Shown here one piece after another: positions 49,437 to 60,500 of a DNA stretch of 64,000 nt. This DNA is from Pleurostoma richardsiae (taxonomy: Eukaryota; Ascomycota; Sordariomycetes; Calosphaeriales; Pleurostomataceae): assembly GCA_030052745.1 (NCBI GenBank), contig JANBVO010000043.1:1-64000 (forward strand), given 5' to 3'. The position numbers were made by a program, and so were the translations under genes. Every line of letters starts with the position of its first letter. The first letter of the stretch is position 1. Below the pieces are notes generated by a model. It was not told the DNA's origin. It saw nothing but the letters and a program-made list of their open reading frames with translations, and did no database searches.

Positions 49437-50152
49437 ATGGCCAACAACCGAGTCACCTACCGCCGCCGCAACCCGTGAGTTATTTGTCGAATCCCTGAAT
49501 ATCGACAGGTCCTTGTCAAGAGATCTGTCGTGAAGAGGGCGCTGGCCGTACTGACCCTTCGTCCTCGCAGCTACAACACCACCTCGAACCGGACCCGGAT
49601 CGTCAAGACCCCGGGCGGCGAGCTGAGGGCCCTGCACATCAAGAAGCGTGGTACTGCTCCCAAATGCGGTGACTGCGGCAGCAAGCTCCCTGGCGTAAGT
49701 CACCTTGATCCGATGGAATACATGGGTTGGAGAAGCGGGGTGGTGAGAGCATGAGAAAGGATGCCGTATCAGTAAGGGAGACTGAGCCTACGCCTGCGAA
49801 AAATATCACCTAGTTGGAAAATACGGATCATACTGTGTTTTGGGCTCCCTGATGTCGGCAACCTCAGCTCATGCGCTCGCCACGTCGGGATCTGAATCCC
49901 GCCGCTCTCGCCGTGGACGGTGCTGCATCTGCATAGAAGTGCTAACTCTCTCCTTCTCTCCAGATTCCTGCCCTCCGCCCCCGCGAATACTCCCAGATCT
50001 CCAAGCCCAAGAAGACTGTCCAGCGTGCGTACGGCGGTTCAAGATGCGGTGGCTGCGTCCGGGATCGGATTGTCCGGGCCTTCCTCATTGAGGAGCAGAA
50101 GATCGTCAAGAAGGTGCTGAAGGAGCAGAGCCAGGCTGAGAAGAAGAAATAA
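49437..50152 (+). CDS. RPL34: 60S ribosomal protein eL34
   Basis: Component of the cytosolic large ribosomal subunit. Exons: 49437-49474, 49571-49694, 49964-50152 (116 aa); introns 96 and 269 bp, donors GTGAGT and GTAAGT, acceptors CGCAG and TCCAG. Starts [16 protein letters not shown], with [15 protein letters not shown], the zinc-type pair CGDCG and CGGC ([25 protein letters not shown]), and [15 protein letters not shown], ending EKKK. The early intron within the first 13 codons is usual for ribosomal-protein genes. The second intron is long for this window. Confidence 0.97.
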
Positions 50153-50720
50153 ACTCGACTCTAGCGCTGGGGGTTGACAACGGCTTGCGGGAAGGACAGG
50201 CACATTGCTTTCGGTGTTCATCAGGGAAAAGGCTTCATGATATGCAAACAGCAGGCATACGCTGTTCCTGTGATTAGGGTCGCTTTCTCATCGTCTTGAT
50301 GGCCGAAATGATAAAGGACATCGACAAAAAAATGAAAGCTGTTGAGAGCTGTCACAATGTGCCCTCGCCATTGATACATTCGCCTATCCGCTGCTTGAGC
50401 TGTGAGTGGCTTCAGAGACGGTACAATCGCACTGTGATTTCTCCTTCGGATAGCAACTGCATAAATTTGGTTCCAATGTAATCTGGCCATGTTCTTCCCC
50501 TCGTAACTGTAACAAGCTTGCTGTTTAGCGCGTATAGGTTGTTGATGTCGCATTGTTAAGAGGGACTTCCTCAAAGAGAAAGGATTATGTGACCCATGAC
50601 GTGTGGTTCACGCACTCGACCCTTTCCTTCGCAGAACAATGTGCCCGTCGAGCAAATGCCCACCCATCCACGTAAAATGACGACGAAACAAATTCCGGAC
50701 TGCTCCCTACAACTGCCGTG
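50153..50720. other. Intergenic: eL34 3' flank and NDUFAF3 promoter
   Basis: No gene seen. Both neighbours are on the plus strand. Confidence 0.6.
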
Positions 50721-51572
50721 ATGGCTACGATCATGGGCCCATCGAGGACATCTACAGCTCTGCGCACGCTCGCGCACCCTACGTCTATAACATGGCTGCC
50801 GAAGAGAAGCTTCGTTGATAGCCGCACATCCGCGCTTCGCCAGCAGCAACGCCGCGCAGCGTTCGCGCCAACGCTGGAACGTGTACCGCGTCTCTCGACG
50901 TACTCACACCGACTGCATAGCTCGCCGCCGAGCTCGAAGCGCGGGCACAACCAGGAGGAAGTCCCGGACTTGCCGCCGCCGACGGACTTCGGCCGCATGG
51001 ATGTGCTCGGCGACACGCCTGTGCCGTCGACGTCGGTCGACATCTGCATGTCCGAAGGCTTCAAACTGAACAATGGAATCACGGTCACCGATGGCTCTGG
51101 CATCATCCTTGTTAGTGGCGAGGCGTTCGCGTGGCGGCCGTGGGGCGCCGCAAAGAAGCTGGTGAACGCAAAGGGCCAGTGGGAGGTGCCGATGGAGGCG
51201 TTCAACCTTCTGGGCCTCCTGTGGCCGAGGCCTGGTGAGTAGCACGGATCTCTGGTGTTGCGTTGCCTTCCATGCTGTCGTTTGCGCCTGCTCCCCTGCG
51301 GAAGTGCTACGATTAAGGGCCTCTCAAGAGGACAGACGGCTAACATGACGCCTTGTGCTACAGATCTCTTGATATTAGGACTGGGACCCCAGATTCGACC
51401 TCTCAGCCCCGAGCTGAGAAGACACCTCGGCAGTCTCGGCCTACGAGTTGAAATACTGGATACCCGAAATGCTGCATCGCAGTTCAATATGCTGGCTACG
51501 GAACGAGGAGTGGACGACGTTGCTGCTGCCATGATACCGATCGGATGGAAAGAAGGAGTCGGGGCGCTGTGA
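50721..51572 (+). CDS. NDUFAF3: Mitochondrial complex I assembly factor, NDUFAF3 / Mth938 domain
   Basis: Assists early assembly of NADH dehydrogenase (Q-module) in the mitochondrial matrix. Exons: 50721-51234 and 51364-51572, intron 129 bp (donor GTGAGT, acceptor TACAG); 240 aa. The N-terminus is basic and serine-rich without acidic residues (RTSTALRTLAHPTS ... LPKRSFVDSR), a typical mitochondrial presequence with several possible cleavage sites. The conserved domain runs from about residue 95: PSTSVDICMSEGFKLNNGI, then WEVPMEAFNLLGLLWPRPD, LLILGLGPQIRPLSPELRRH, LGLRVEILDTRNAASQFNML, and GVDDVAAAMIPIGW. Start is the first ATG in frame. Length is normal for the fungal protein. Human NDUFAF3 works with NDUFAF4; no partner gene is in the window. 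Confidence 0.93.
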
Positions 51573-52955
51573 GGGGGCTGGCGGGACATTTATGATGGTC
51601 GCAGCCGGCATCACTAGAAGGAGGATATCAGAGTCTGGTCTGCCGTCCAAAGCATCTCTTTCGCTCAGCTACGAGTTGATGTGTCTGGATCCACGACTGC
51701 AGATGTAGCCTACATGATGTACTATTACTATCACAAGAGAGACCATGCGGTCCGACCAAATGTGATGGGCTCCGAGGGATCGCTCTCTTGAAAGCTGCGA
51801 CGCCAGGGATCCTAGCTGCGGACCGCTCTTCTGTAGATGCCCAACAGGGGATCCGTTTAGCCCAATATCAGCTTGTGCAACCTGCCATTGTTGACTGAGA
51901 CACATGGACTCTGAGGACTCGTCAATTTCACTCATGCGCGTCGTCAACCGGGATGTCACATTTTCAGCACCTCCTACACGTACTTCCTACCGATCCTAGC
52001 AGCTTTTGTAGGCCCGTATCGGTAGTATGTTTATCCACTGTACCAACCGGTTGAGAGCGTACAGAAAGGCTGAGGTATCTACCTAAGGTGGTTAACTATC
52101 AGCTGAGGCACGCCGATTCTACATTTATAACAATGCCAAACTGCAAGACAGACATATAGCGAGCGGAACGAGACGCTGTAATCGCCATTGGTCGTGCACA
52201 TCGTAGAAAAGGGTAAAGAGATGCCCAATAGCGGTTTCTGCCGTGTCGCACGTTGAGCCGACATGACGAATCGTTGGCTCCCGCCATTGTGGGAGCTATG
52301 ACATAAATTGCAACATTTTAAAGTACACGGCGGGAAAGCTTCTTGGGAGGCCGTCGGTCTCGGAAACTCCGCCCTGCCTTTAGACTGACCCATCCCGTAG
52401 ACTCATTCAAGGACACCATCACAGTCTCGAATACTGCTGCCAATACTACGGTTCCAGGCTCACAAGACAGAGCGCGCTGCCTCCAATACCTTTTCCGCAG
52501 CAATCCGAGTCGTCGTGCGCTTTCCAGTACACGCGACTACTACGGACAGACACACAGTTTGACGGCGGAAGGGGACCACCGAGCTCTCACTTGAGGGAGT
52601 CATAGCCATCGATCGAGTTGAGGCGCATAAAGCAACCCTCGGGATAGCCCTTCCCTCCCCCATACCGCCTCTTCCAGAGCTGGAGCTCCGACTCGGTCGA
52701 ACTAAGACATCTTGCGCCTTGTACGTGTCTGAGCGTCTGCACGTCGCGGCTTTCTCTTGCTCTCAAGTTTTCATCCTTTGGCTTCTGTTTATGTCTTCAA
52801 AGTCGGATTCGCTCACCACATTGCCTTATGGGGAGGTGGCATCTGGATCCCTGGGGTCCGAGACCTCTGTACTGTCTTCCGCCTTATAACGGCCTGGTTT
52901 CTCGTCTTCCATTCGCCGCCTCTCGTTCTTTTGCAGGGTCTAACCGGTTATCATC
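51573..52955. other. Intergenic stretch
   Basis: About 1.4 kb without a supported gene. The last 250 bases have a CT-rich leader pattern before the next gene. Confidence 0.55.
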
Positions 52956-55116
52956 ATGGCGGCAGTGGTATCATCAGTAGGCCAGAACCATCGTGCTTTT
53001 GAAGCCGTCACGATAGCAAGGGATGCTGTCGTTGGCCTGATCGAGCAACGAGGACCCCAATTTCTGAAAGGATCATCTTCTCGCGCCACAGCCACTTCTA
53101 TTCTCACCATCTCTGCAGTCGTTTGGGGCATCTGGTATCTGCAGCGAATGGCCCAGAGGCAGGCCGATAAGACGGCCTCGCCTGATTCAAAGAGCCGATT
53201 TACGCGGAGCCTAGGCTTCTGCAAACCATCGATTCACGGTTTGTTCTTTACGCTTCTGCACTTTTGTAGGACGTTGTATTTGCTTACATGCCGTGCTAGA
53301 TGCCAAGGCTACGGACCCTCCCCTGCTCAAGAAGCATTCGGAGATAAAGTCCTTCACAACCAGCCGCTTCACATATCCCGCCCTGCGTGTCTTCTACAGA
53401 CGACACCCGCAGACAGATCAGCTCCCTAACACGCCAGCACCTCTGCCTCTCTTGGTTTTCGTCCATGGGCTTGGCGGATCGGTAGCACAGTTTAACGCTC
53501 TTCTGTGCAGCCTTATCAACGTCGCTTCATGTCTTGCTGTTGACCTCCCCGGATGCGGCGTCTCCCAGTTCGCTCCCACCTCGTGGGACGCCTACAGCAT
53601 GGATGCCCTCGCTGAGTTGCTGGAGACGGTCATTGACAGCTATCGAGACAAGGAAGGCGGTCAAGGCGTCGTTCTGATTGGACATAGTATGGGAGCGGCC
53701 CTTGCCGCACGCCTGGCCAGCAAGTCTTCGGCGCACTCAACCGACCTTTCAGACTATGTTCTCGGCCTGGTGGCTATCTGCCCACCTTCGCAGCCTCCAC
53801 CGGAACAGACGGTGGCACTGTTTAGAAAGCTTCTCTGGATTCCCACACCCATCTTCAACCTCTGGAGGGCGTGGGATCGGCGAGGCGGTCCGGAAAGCGG
53901 AAGCGTCAAGAGATTTGTCGGAGAGGACGCCGATATCGAGTCCAAGGAGATGCAAGAACGCTTCAACAGTCAGAGCAAGACACCTGTGTGGCGGAGGATG
54001 GCTTGGGGCAGTCTTCCTGAGTACCGGAACGGCGTGCCAATCGGAGGACTGCCAGGAAAAGAGGTTTGGTCGTCGCTGCATATTCCGGTCTTTTTGATCG
54101 GCGGAGAGAATGATAATGTCACTCCGCCTAAAGAGGTTGCAAAGATTGTCGAGTTTCTCGACTCGAGCAAATCAGCATCGGACACGGATTCATCTACTCA
54201 GCCGGTGGTCGACGCAGCCGCGCCAGTTGACACTACGGTGGATGCTGGTCGCCGTCCTGGGACAATCGACGACATCACGGACGAAGACTTCAAGCGAGAC
54301 AAGGTACCCCTGACCGATGAGGCTCAGGATGATCCGCAAACACCGTCTACGCCTCAGGAGCAGCCTACTGGTGGAATACCGCCACAGCCCGTGCACCCAG
54401 CGAAGATCGTCAAGCATATCATCCTCCCGCCCCCGGCTACGCACGCGCTTCTGTATACTCCCACTACATCACACATCCTAGCTGGCCTGATATCGGACTT
54501 CCTCACTACACACATAACTGGGCGGCTTTCTCTTGGCTGGCAACTGCAGTACCTGTCTCGCGAGGGCAAGTGGGACGTTAAGAACTTGGCTAAGTGGAAG
54601 AATGTACAGCCGGTCTCGGATCCTATAGCCGGCGTGTTCCGCGCCATGAAGACAATGCGCGAGGTTGACGAAACCCATTCTCCGACGCAGTTTGTCAAAG
54701 ACTGGGGCACAACAGTCAAAGACATCATCGACATCTCTCATGACAACCCCGTGTACGACCCGCGAGGCCTCGAGAAGGCGGGGGTGAGGTATCACAAGTT
54801 CCCGACGGTATCCAAAATCCCGCCGACAGACCAGGAAGTTGACGGCTTCATCGCACTTGTGGACCGCGTAAGGGAAGAACAGAAGCAGAGGGCGGCCGAG
54901 GAGGGCTGGGGTGACGACTACGTCGTCGGTGTGCATTGCCACTACGGCTTCAACCGTACGGGGTATTTCATAGTCTGTTATCTGGTCGAGCGCTGTGGCT
55001 TCGGCGTTCAGGAGGCGATCGACGCGTTTGCAAAGGCGCGTCCTAACGGGATCCGGCATTCGCACTTCCTCGACAGCCTCTTTGTACGGTATTCAGGTCT
55101 GAAGCAAAAGCGCTGA
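52956..55116 (+). CDS. Membrane-anchored alpha/beta-hydrolase fused to a capping-type cysteine phosphatase
   Basis: Exons 52956-53238 and 53300-55116, intron 61 bp (donor GTTTGT, acceptor GCTAG); 699 aa. Near residues 46-66 there is a hydrophobic segment (TATSILTISAVVWGIWYLQR) fit for one membrane span. The hydrolase domain runs from about 120 to 310: LLVFVHGLGGSVAQF (oxyanion region), VDLPGCGVS, VVLIGHSMGAALA with nucleophile S224, and PVFLIGGENDNVTPP as the acid region; a histidine may be HALLYTP or nearby after a disordered, acidic insert. The C-terminal domain, about 570-699, has WGTTVKDIIDISHDNPVYDP, GVRYHKFPTVS and the signature HCHYGFNRTGY: C641, R647, the CX5R of cysteine phosphatases. 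The stretch from this signature to the end (ERCGFGVQEAIDAFAKARP ... FVRY) reads like the animal mRNA-capping RNA triphosphatase and DUSP11/PIR1. Substrates are unknown; annotated homologues exist in Pezizomycotina as dual-specificity phosphatases, from memory. Confidence 0.9.
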
Positions 55117-55465
55117 GTGGAGTCAGGATGGAATTGTCGTTATTGTTTTCTTCCTAAGTACGCGGGTGTCTCCTTCGGAGTTGGGATGCCTGGTCTGAGC
55201 AGTCAGATACCAGTGTTATTATTATGGTCAAATTTCCATATAGAATTGTATCATTTGCCAGTCTCGCAAGCACGCTATTTGATTAGAAGTTGATGCAATC
55301 GTGCAAAGAAGCCCATCTTTCTACAACTGGCAGGGCATCGTGACGTTCCAAATCGCATATCACGACTTGACTTGGACCTGACCATAAGCTAGGCAGCTCT
55401 ATCTACTGGCAGATGATGCCATAGCCATAATCTTAGCCAACCTACGCCTCGCTAGCAAGTCCTCT
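55117..55465. other. Convergent 3' flanks
   Basis: About 350 bases between the hydrolase-phosphatase gene and the hemerythrin-like gene; somewhat A/T-rich, as expected for 3' UTRs and terminators. No gene. Confidence 0.6.
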
Positions 55466-56519
55466 TCACATGGGAATTCTCCGGATCTCCTCCAGCGTCC
55501 AGTACTTTCGCATGTTCTCCGCCCCGAGCGTCTTGACCTCCTGGTCCAGATGCTTCCAGAGCACCCCTCCCCAACCTTCCATTTTCTCCTTCAGCGTGCC
55601 CATCTCCAGCTCCGTTTCCCCCCGGCGGCAGCTGGTCAGGTACCCCTCCAGCACGTCCATACCGGCGTGGATCTCTTGGTGCTGCCGCAGCAACTCCGCC
55701 GCGCCGCCGCCGCCCTTCTTCTTCTTCCCACCGGCCCCCTCGCTGCCCGTCCGGAACTCGGGCATCTTGCGGGCCAGGACGGGGAAGACGTACGTCTCCT
55801 CGATGCTGTGGTGCGTCTCGAGGTATGAGAGGAAGTGGAGGCCCTCGTCGATGAACTGCTTCAGACTCATGCCGCCGGGCCGCCGGGCGCTGGTCGCGGC
55901 GTTCCAGAGGAGGGTCCACGAGCGCCGGAAGTGGTCGTGCTTTGGCGGGATCTTGTTAGCACGAGGAAGTCCTGAGTGCAAGAGGGATGGGGGACAAGTG
56001 CTTGCGACTCACAAAGTAGTCCATCTGCTCAGCCAGGCGGTTGTACTGGCGGAATTCCGCTGGCGAGAGGGGTGGCAGCGCGGGCTCGGGCTCCTCCGTC
56101 GCGGGCGCTGAGCCCGAAGCGGCTTCGGCCTTGGCCTGCGGCTTCCCCTCGGGACATTCCCCAGCCGGCGCCGGATCTGGAGCCGGAGCTGCTGCCGCGG
56201 TCTCTAGCGGCTGGTCTTCGGCGGCAGACGACATCCTAGGCTCCTCTGCCAGTTGGTGATAGCCACGGGAGGAAAAGGGCAAGGCGAGGCAGGCGCCCGG
56301 AAGGGATGTCGACCGGGGCGGTCTTATCGCAAAGCGGATCCTCGAGCACTCGGAGCGTTGCCGGTAAGCTGTTGTTGCTGGAACCACTGATGGTACTGAC
56401 GTTGGCACGCAACGAACGAGAGCGGCCAACCTACGGGAGGGTCGCATGGACGGATGATTGGCAAGGCTGACAGACAATTTGCGGGAGAGTGTTATCCAGG
56501 CGGACTGCGAGCTCCCCAT
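55466..56519 (-). CDS. Hemerythrin-like (HHE) domain protein, likely mitochondrial
   Basis: Exons, minus strand: 56519-56013 and 55939-55466, intron 73 bp (donor GTGAGT, branch GCTAAC, acceptor AAAG); 326 aa. HHE proteins carry four-helix bundles that bind di-iron or oxygen species. Residues from about 155 to the end contain EFRQYNRLAEQMDYFHDHFRRSW, then IDEGLHFLSYLETHHSIEETYVFPVL, then LLRQHQEIHAGMDVLEGYL, and WKHLDQEVKTL, so helices and the conserved His and Glu pairs are in place. A lysine/glycine-rich loop (GAGGKKKKGGGG) is inserted between helices. The N-terminal 75 residues are basic, S/R-rich and nearly free of acidic residues, like a mitochondrial presequence; a second ATG at about 56233 (MSSAAEDQP) would give a form without it. 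The middle (about 96-150) is an A/P/E-rich spacer. Function in this organism is not known. Confidence 0.85.
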
Positions 56520-57187
56520 GCGCGAAGAAAGGCAGACATTTTCAACTCGGCGCCTGGCCACTCGGTCCTAATCGCCCGCCCGGGGCTAAGGTAGGTAGGT
56601 GAGATGGGATAGTCGGCAGCCGGAGAACTGACTGGCTGGCTGGTGGCGGCGGCGGCGGGTCGGCGGGCTTCCATAAGCCATTTGAAATCAGGCCCTTGCC
56701 AGAGGTCTCAGCAATCATAGCGCGTACCGCCTAACTTCGGGCTGAAGGGCGAGGAAGCTGTGGGGTTCCCGCGCGGCAGACCCTTTTGGGACCTGTCTGA
56801 GTTCCTCCCGTAGGCTTGCACTCCACCCCTATTTTGGCTTTACTTATGCGGGGGTGCTCGCGCAGGTCACTTTGAGCATCTACGGTCTAACTATACTACG
56901 AGCCTGTTGAGTGAACCCGCGCGTGAGAGGAGCGTGAAGAATGAATGAATGTATGGAAGATCCCTAGGGTCGCATCACGGACAGCGCGGTTCAGAGGCGC
57001 AGCCACGTATCGTACATTATGACAAGCATGGTTCAAGGTTAATCTATGGTCCTAACTGCCAGCCGTGATATCAGCCATCGATTGCCCCTGACTAGGTAGC
57101 CTTCGACGGCGCATTTTCGTGAACCGACCAAACCCATGCAAAGACATTCAGGAGAAAAGGTCATTCTCAGTTTCCACTCCAACGAGC
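56520..57187. other. Intergenic: hemerythrin-gene promoter and eIF3c 3' flank
   Basis: No gene seen. A GGTAGGTAGGTGAG microsequence lies near 56590 and a (GGC)n-like short run near 56645. Confidence 0.6.
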
Positions 57188-59886
57188 CTAACCTCTCACC
57201 GCAGCGCCCAAAACACCACCAGTGAACTGCGTGCCTCCGGTCTGTCGCTGCCCAGTACCACCCGTCCTCGCACCGCCTCTGCCCGTACGCGGGCCACCCC
57301 CCCGACCACCCCGGCCGCCCCGACCGCCTTGTCTCTCGAAGGCATTGCTGGAGCCCTGCGTCCGCTGCTCCAGAGTCCGCTCGTTGGTCTCAATAAGCGC
57401 GCTGGCCTTGTCGGAAAGAGTAAGCGCCAAGCTCTGGAGGCGGCTAAGCTCGACACCCTTGCGGAAGATAACAGTCTCCGTAACCTGGTCCAGAGCGGCA
57501 GCAAGCTCCTCGTGGCTGATCATCTTGCTGACAACGGCAGACACCTTGCGCGGCTCAAGCTCGAACATCGTGCTCAGGGTAGAGACGGCAATGGTGTCGT
57601 AGAAAGGAGCGTAGGTGAACAAATACGTCCGCAGACCCTCCTCCTGGATCTGCTTGGCCAACATGGCCTTGATGCTCTCCGTACTGGGCATCAGCTCCCA
57701 GATCTTGATCGCATGGACGAACTCCGTCGCCTTCTTCCACTCGCCAGCAGCCAGGGCCTTTGATGCCTGCATGACATGGTCACGGGTGTTCTCCGGCGGG
57801 CCAGTGAAGATCTGGCGCTCGTGGTACTCTAGCATGCGCCGGTACGTCTTGCTGATGACTCTCTTCTTGACATCAGGCGACGAGCCAGTCTGGGCAAGCA
57901 GGGGGATCTCGAGGAGCATGCTGCACGTAAGGTAGACGCACTCGAGCAGCTCTAGGTTGATGTGCATGTGGAAAGGCAGCTGGCGCTGCTTCTCCAACCG
58001 CTCCTGCTCGGGAGAAACCTGATTGTATCTCTGCATCATCACGCCCTGAGCAAGCAACTCCTTCTGCCGACCACTGCCGCAGATCTCCTGGAGGGTGTTC
58101 TGCGCATCATAGACAAGACCCTTTCTGAAAGCACACAGGCCAACCTGTACTAGGGTGCGGTTGTACAGGATCTGGCTTTGGACATCGAAGCTTGAAATCG
58201 TCTCCTGCAGGTGAGACATGAGCATCATGTCACGAGCCTTGTAGTACTCGTCGTGAAGCGCCAGGAAATAGATCTGGCAGAGCATAGCGCGAGCACGAAT
58301 AATGCCCTCGCTATTGGCGAAGAGGTAGGTGCACAGAACGTTGATGAGGCGGTGGGCATCAATCGAAGAAGTACGAGGGGTGATAGTCGAGTCAACTTCC
58401 GCAGGAACGGACTTCCAGCAGTTCTCCTCAAGGATCTTGACAACTTGGGCTGGCTGTAAGAGTGTTAGCATTAGGTTCGCTAAGAAATTCAAGAATCCGG
58501 TCTGACCTTGAAGTAGACGTGCTCCAGACGCCTCATTACGACTCTGTTGAGGCTCTCCTGGGGGATTTCGAGCGACGAGTCCTTCTTCAACATCTCGTAA
58601 TACAGGAGTCCCTGGAAGATGATGTTGTACAGTGAGCCCTCGTCGGACAGTCGCTCGATATACTCTGAAGTGTGAGGGTCGATGTTCTGTAGCGACCGGA
58701 TAAGCTCGTCATCCAATCGTTCCACGTATGAAACGATGCTGCCTGGGATCTTGATGTACTTGGCGCCGTCTTCGAGAACAGGCGGCTTGTCGTCGTCGTC
58801 CCACTCCTCGGCGTTCTCGATGACAATGTATTCGCGGTTCTTCTCGAGGATGCTGAAGAGGAGAGCCAGCTCCTTCTCGGCTGCCTTCCAGTGCTCCAGG
58901 GGCATGGATGTAGCTGCGCCAGCGCCAAGATCAAAGCGTGCAGAAACCAGAGTAAGGAGCACTCGGATTTGCTGATAAGGAGTCACTGCAATCTCGTTGA
59001 GCTTCTCCATAATCTTGATCTGTTCCTGACGATCGGTATTCTTCTTGCCACGAGACTCCAGAATGGCTCTGAGGTGCTTGAAGATGCTTTCCGGGGTAAA
59101 CTGCAGCGTCCGTCCACCCTTGCCGACGGTAGCGAATCCCTCATCGTCGTCCTCAGCGGCCTCCGAGGTGAAGGCGTCAGCGATCCTGACTTTCTTGGGC
59201 TTCGGCGCGGGCGCCTCCTCATCGGACTCCATAAACGCATCCTTGTCAGCTCTGTAGGCATCGATCTGAGTTTGATACTCCTTTCCGCTCTTCCGAATCC
59301 GCTGCTTGACGGCGTTGAGGCCTCGAGCGTTCGTAGCCGTCATCTTCTTGGTCGAAACCTTCTGCTTGGCCAGGGTCTCGTTCATGAAGTCTTCGAGCTC
59401 CGCGATGCATTTGATGTAGTCCTTTGGCGCCTTGGTACCTTCCCGGAGCTTCTCGACTTGCCGATTGAGCTTGTCGAACTCTACAAGAATAGGTTAACAC
59501 GTGCAACAACGAATCTTCCCTAGAGGACACCAACCTGTCGCGATGGAACCCCAGTCGTTGATCTTCTGAGCATTCTGGATAGAGGAAATGGTCGACTCCA
59601 GCTCCTCGAACCGCTTGTCCTTGGCGCTCTTGACCTTGGTCGTCGCCTCTGTCTCGCTCTCTTCGCTCTCGGATTCAACGTCCAAGAATCTTGAGGCTCC
59701 AGACTTTTTGGCACCTTCCTCGTCGGATTCTTCTTCTGACTCTTCCTCATCTTCCTCATCTTCAGACTTCTCCTGCTCCTGCTCCTGCTCCTCCTCGGAC
59801 TCCTCCTCCTCCTCGGAATAGAGCTCCTCCTCGTCGGAGCTGCTCTCGGTGGAGCTATCGTCACCACCACGGAAGAATCGAGACAT
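57188..59886 (-). CDS. NIP1: Translation initiation factor eIF3 subunit c
   Basis: Core eIF3 subunit that binds eIF1 and eIF5 and helps start-codon selection. Exons, minus strand: 59886-59535, 59480-58507, 58453-57188; introns 54 and 53 bp; 863 aa. The N-terminus starts [20 protein letters not shown], followed by a very long acidic E/S/D region, as in all fungal NIP1. Then [10 protein letters not shown]-like motif ([15 protein letters not shown]), [41 protein letters not shown], and [16 protein letters not shown] at the second junction. The PCI domain spans roughly 630-790 ([44 protein letters not shown]). The C-terminus is an RGG-rich tail ([19 protein letters not shown]). Length and order match the family. 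It shares a 614 bp divergent promoter with PRP8. Confidence 0.97.
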
Positions 59887-60500
59887 CTTGACGGTCTGTT
59901 CGAGAACTGAAGGATTTGTCGAGTCTCTGTTCGAAGGTAGCAGCCAACCGGGATATCGTGTCGCTCAGGATAGACCGTGATGGATTCAGCCTCTGGAGGG
60001 GTTAAATCTGTGGTTTTAAAAATTCGGTGAATTTTGGTGGGGGGGGGGTGCTCCTGGGGTTAGCCTCTCCATTGGATAGCAACTGGCGCTGTCGGCCCGG
60101 CAAAGGTGAGTTGGCGAGTCCTTGCCACCTGTCAGAGATACGCGGTGACTCAATATGGGCGTGGCGGAACGCAGCTGCACGTGACTGCGCTTGTCCTCAT
60201 TTGCTTTAGAACGATATCATCGCGTCCATATCAAAAATCTCGGCTTGTAGAAGCAGTTCGACAGAGACGCAATTCTCGAGTGTCTTCTCATCATCGCCAT
60301 TGCGGTGTCTATCAGGCCATCCATCGAGGCCTCAGTCTGATACAGCAGAAAACAGCGCGTTTCTCCGCAGTGCCGTATTGGGAAGGTCTTTGGACGGCCG
60401 CTGGCTTGCGCGTGGACGAGCGACGGCGTCTCGCGACGTGTTGGCGGAAACGCCTGTCACGTAACAATCTATCAAGTCGACAACGGTTAACAAGCTCACG
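59887..60500. promoter_or_regulatory. Shared divergent promoter of NIP1 (eIF3c) and PRP8
   Basis: 614 bases between two essential genes that start in opposite directions. A run of nine or ten G's lies near 60039-60049. No TATA box is obvious on either side, as usual for housekeeping genes. No separate gene seen. Confidence 0.6.
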
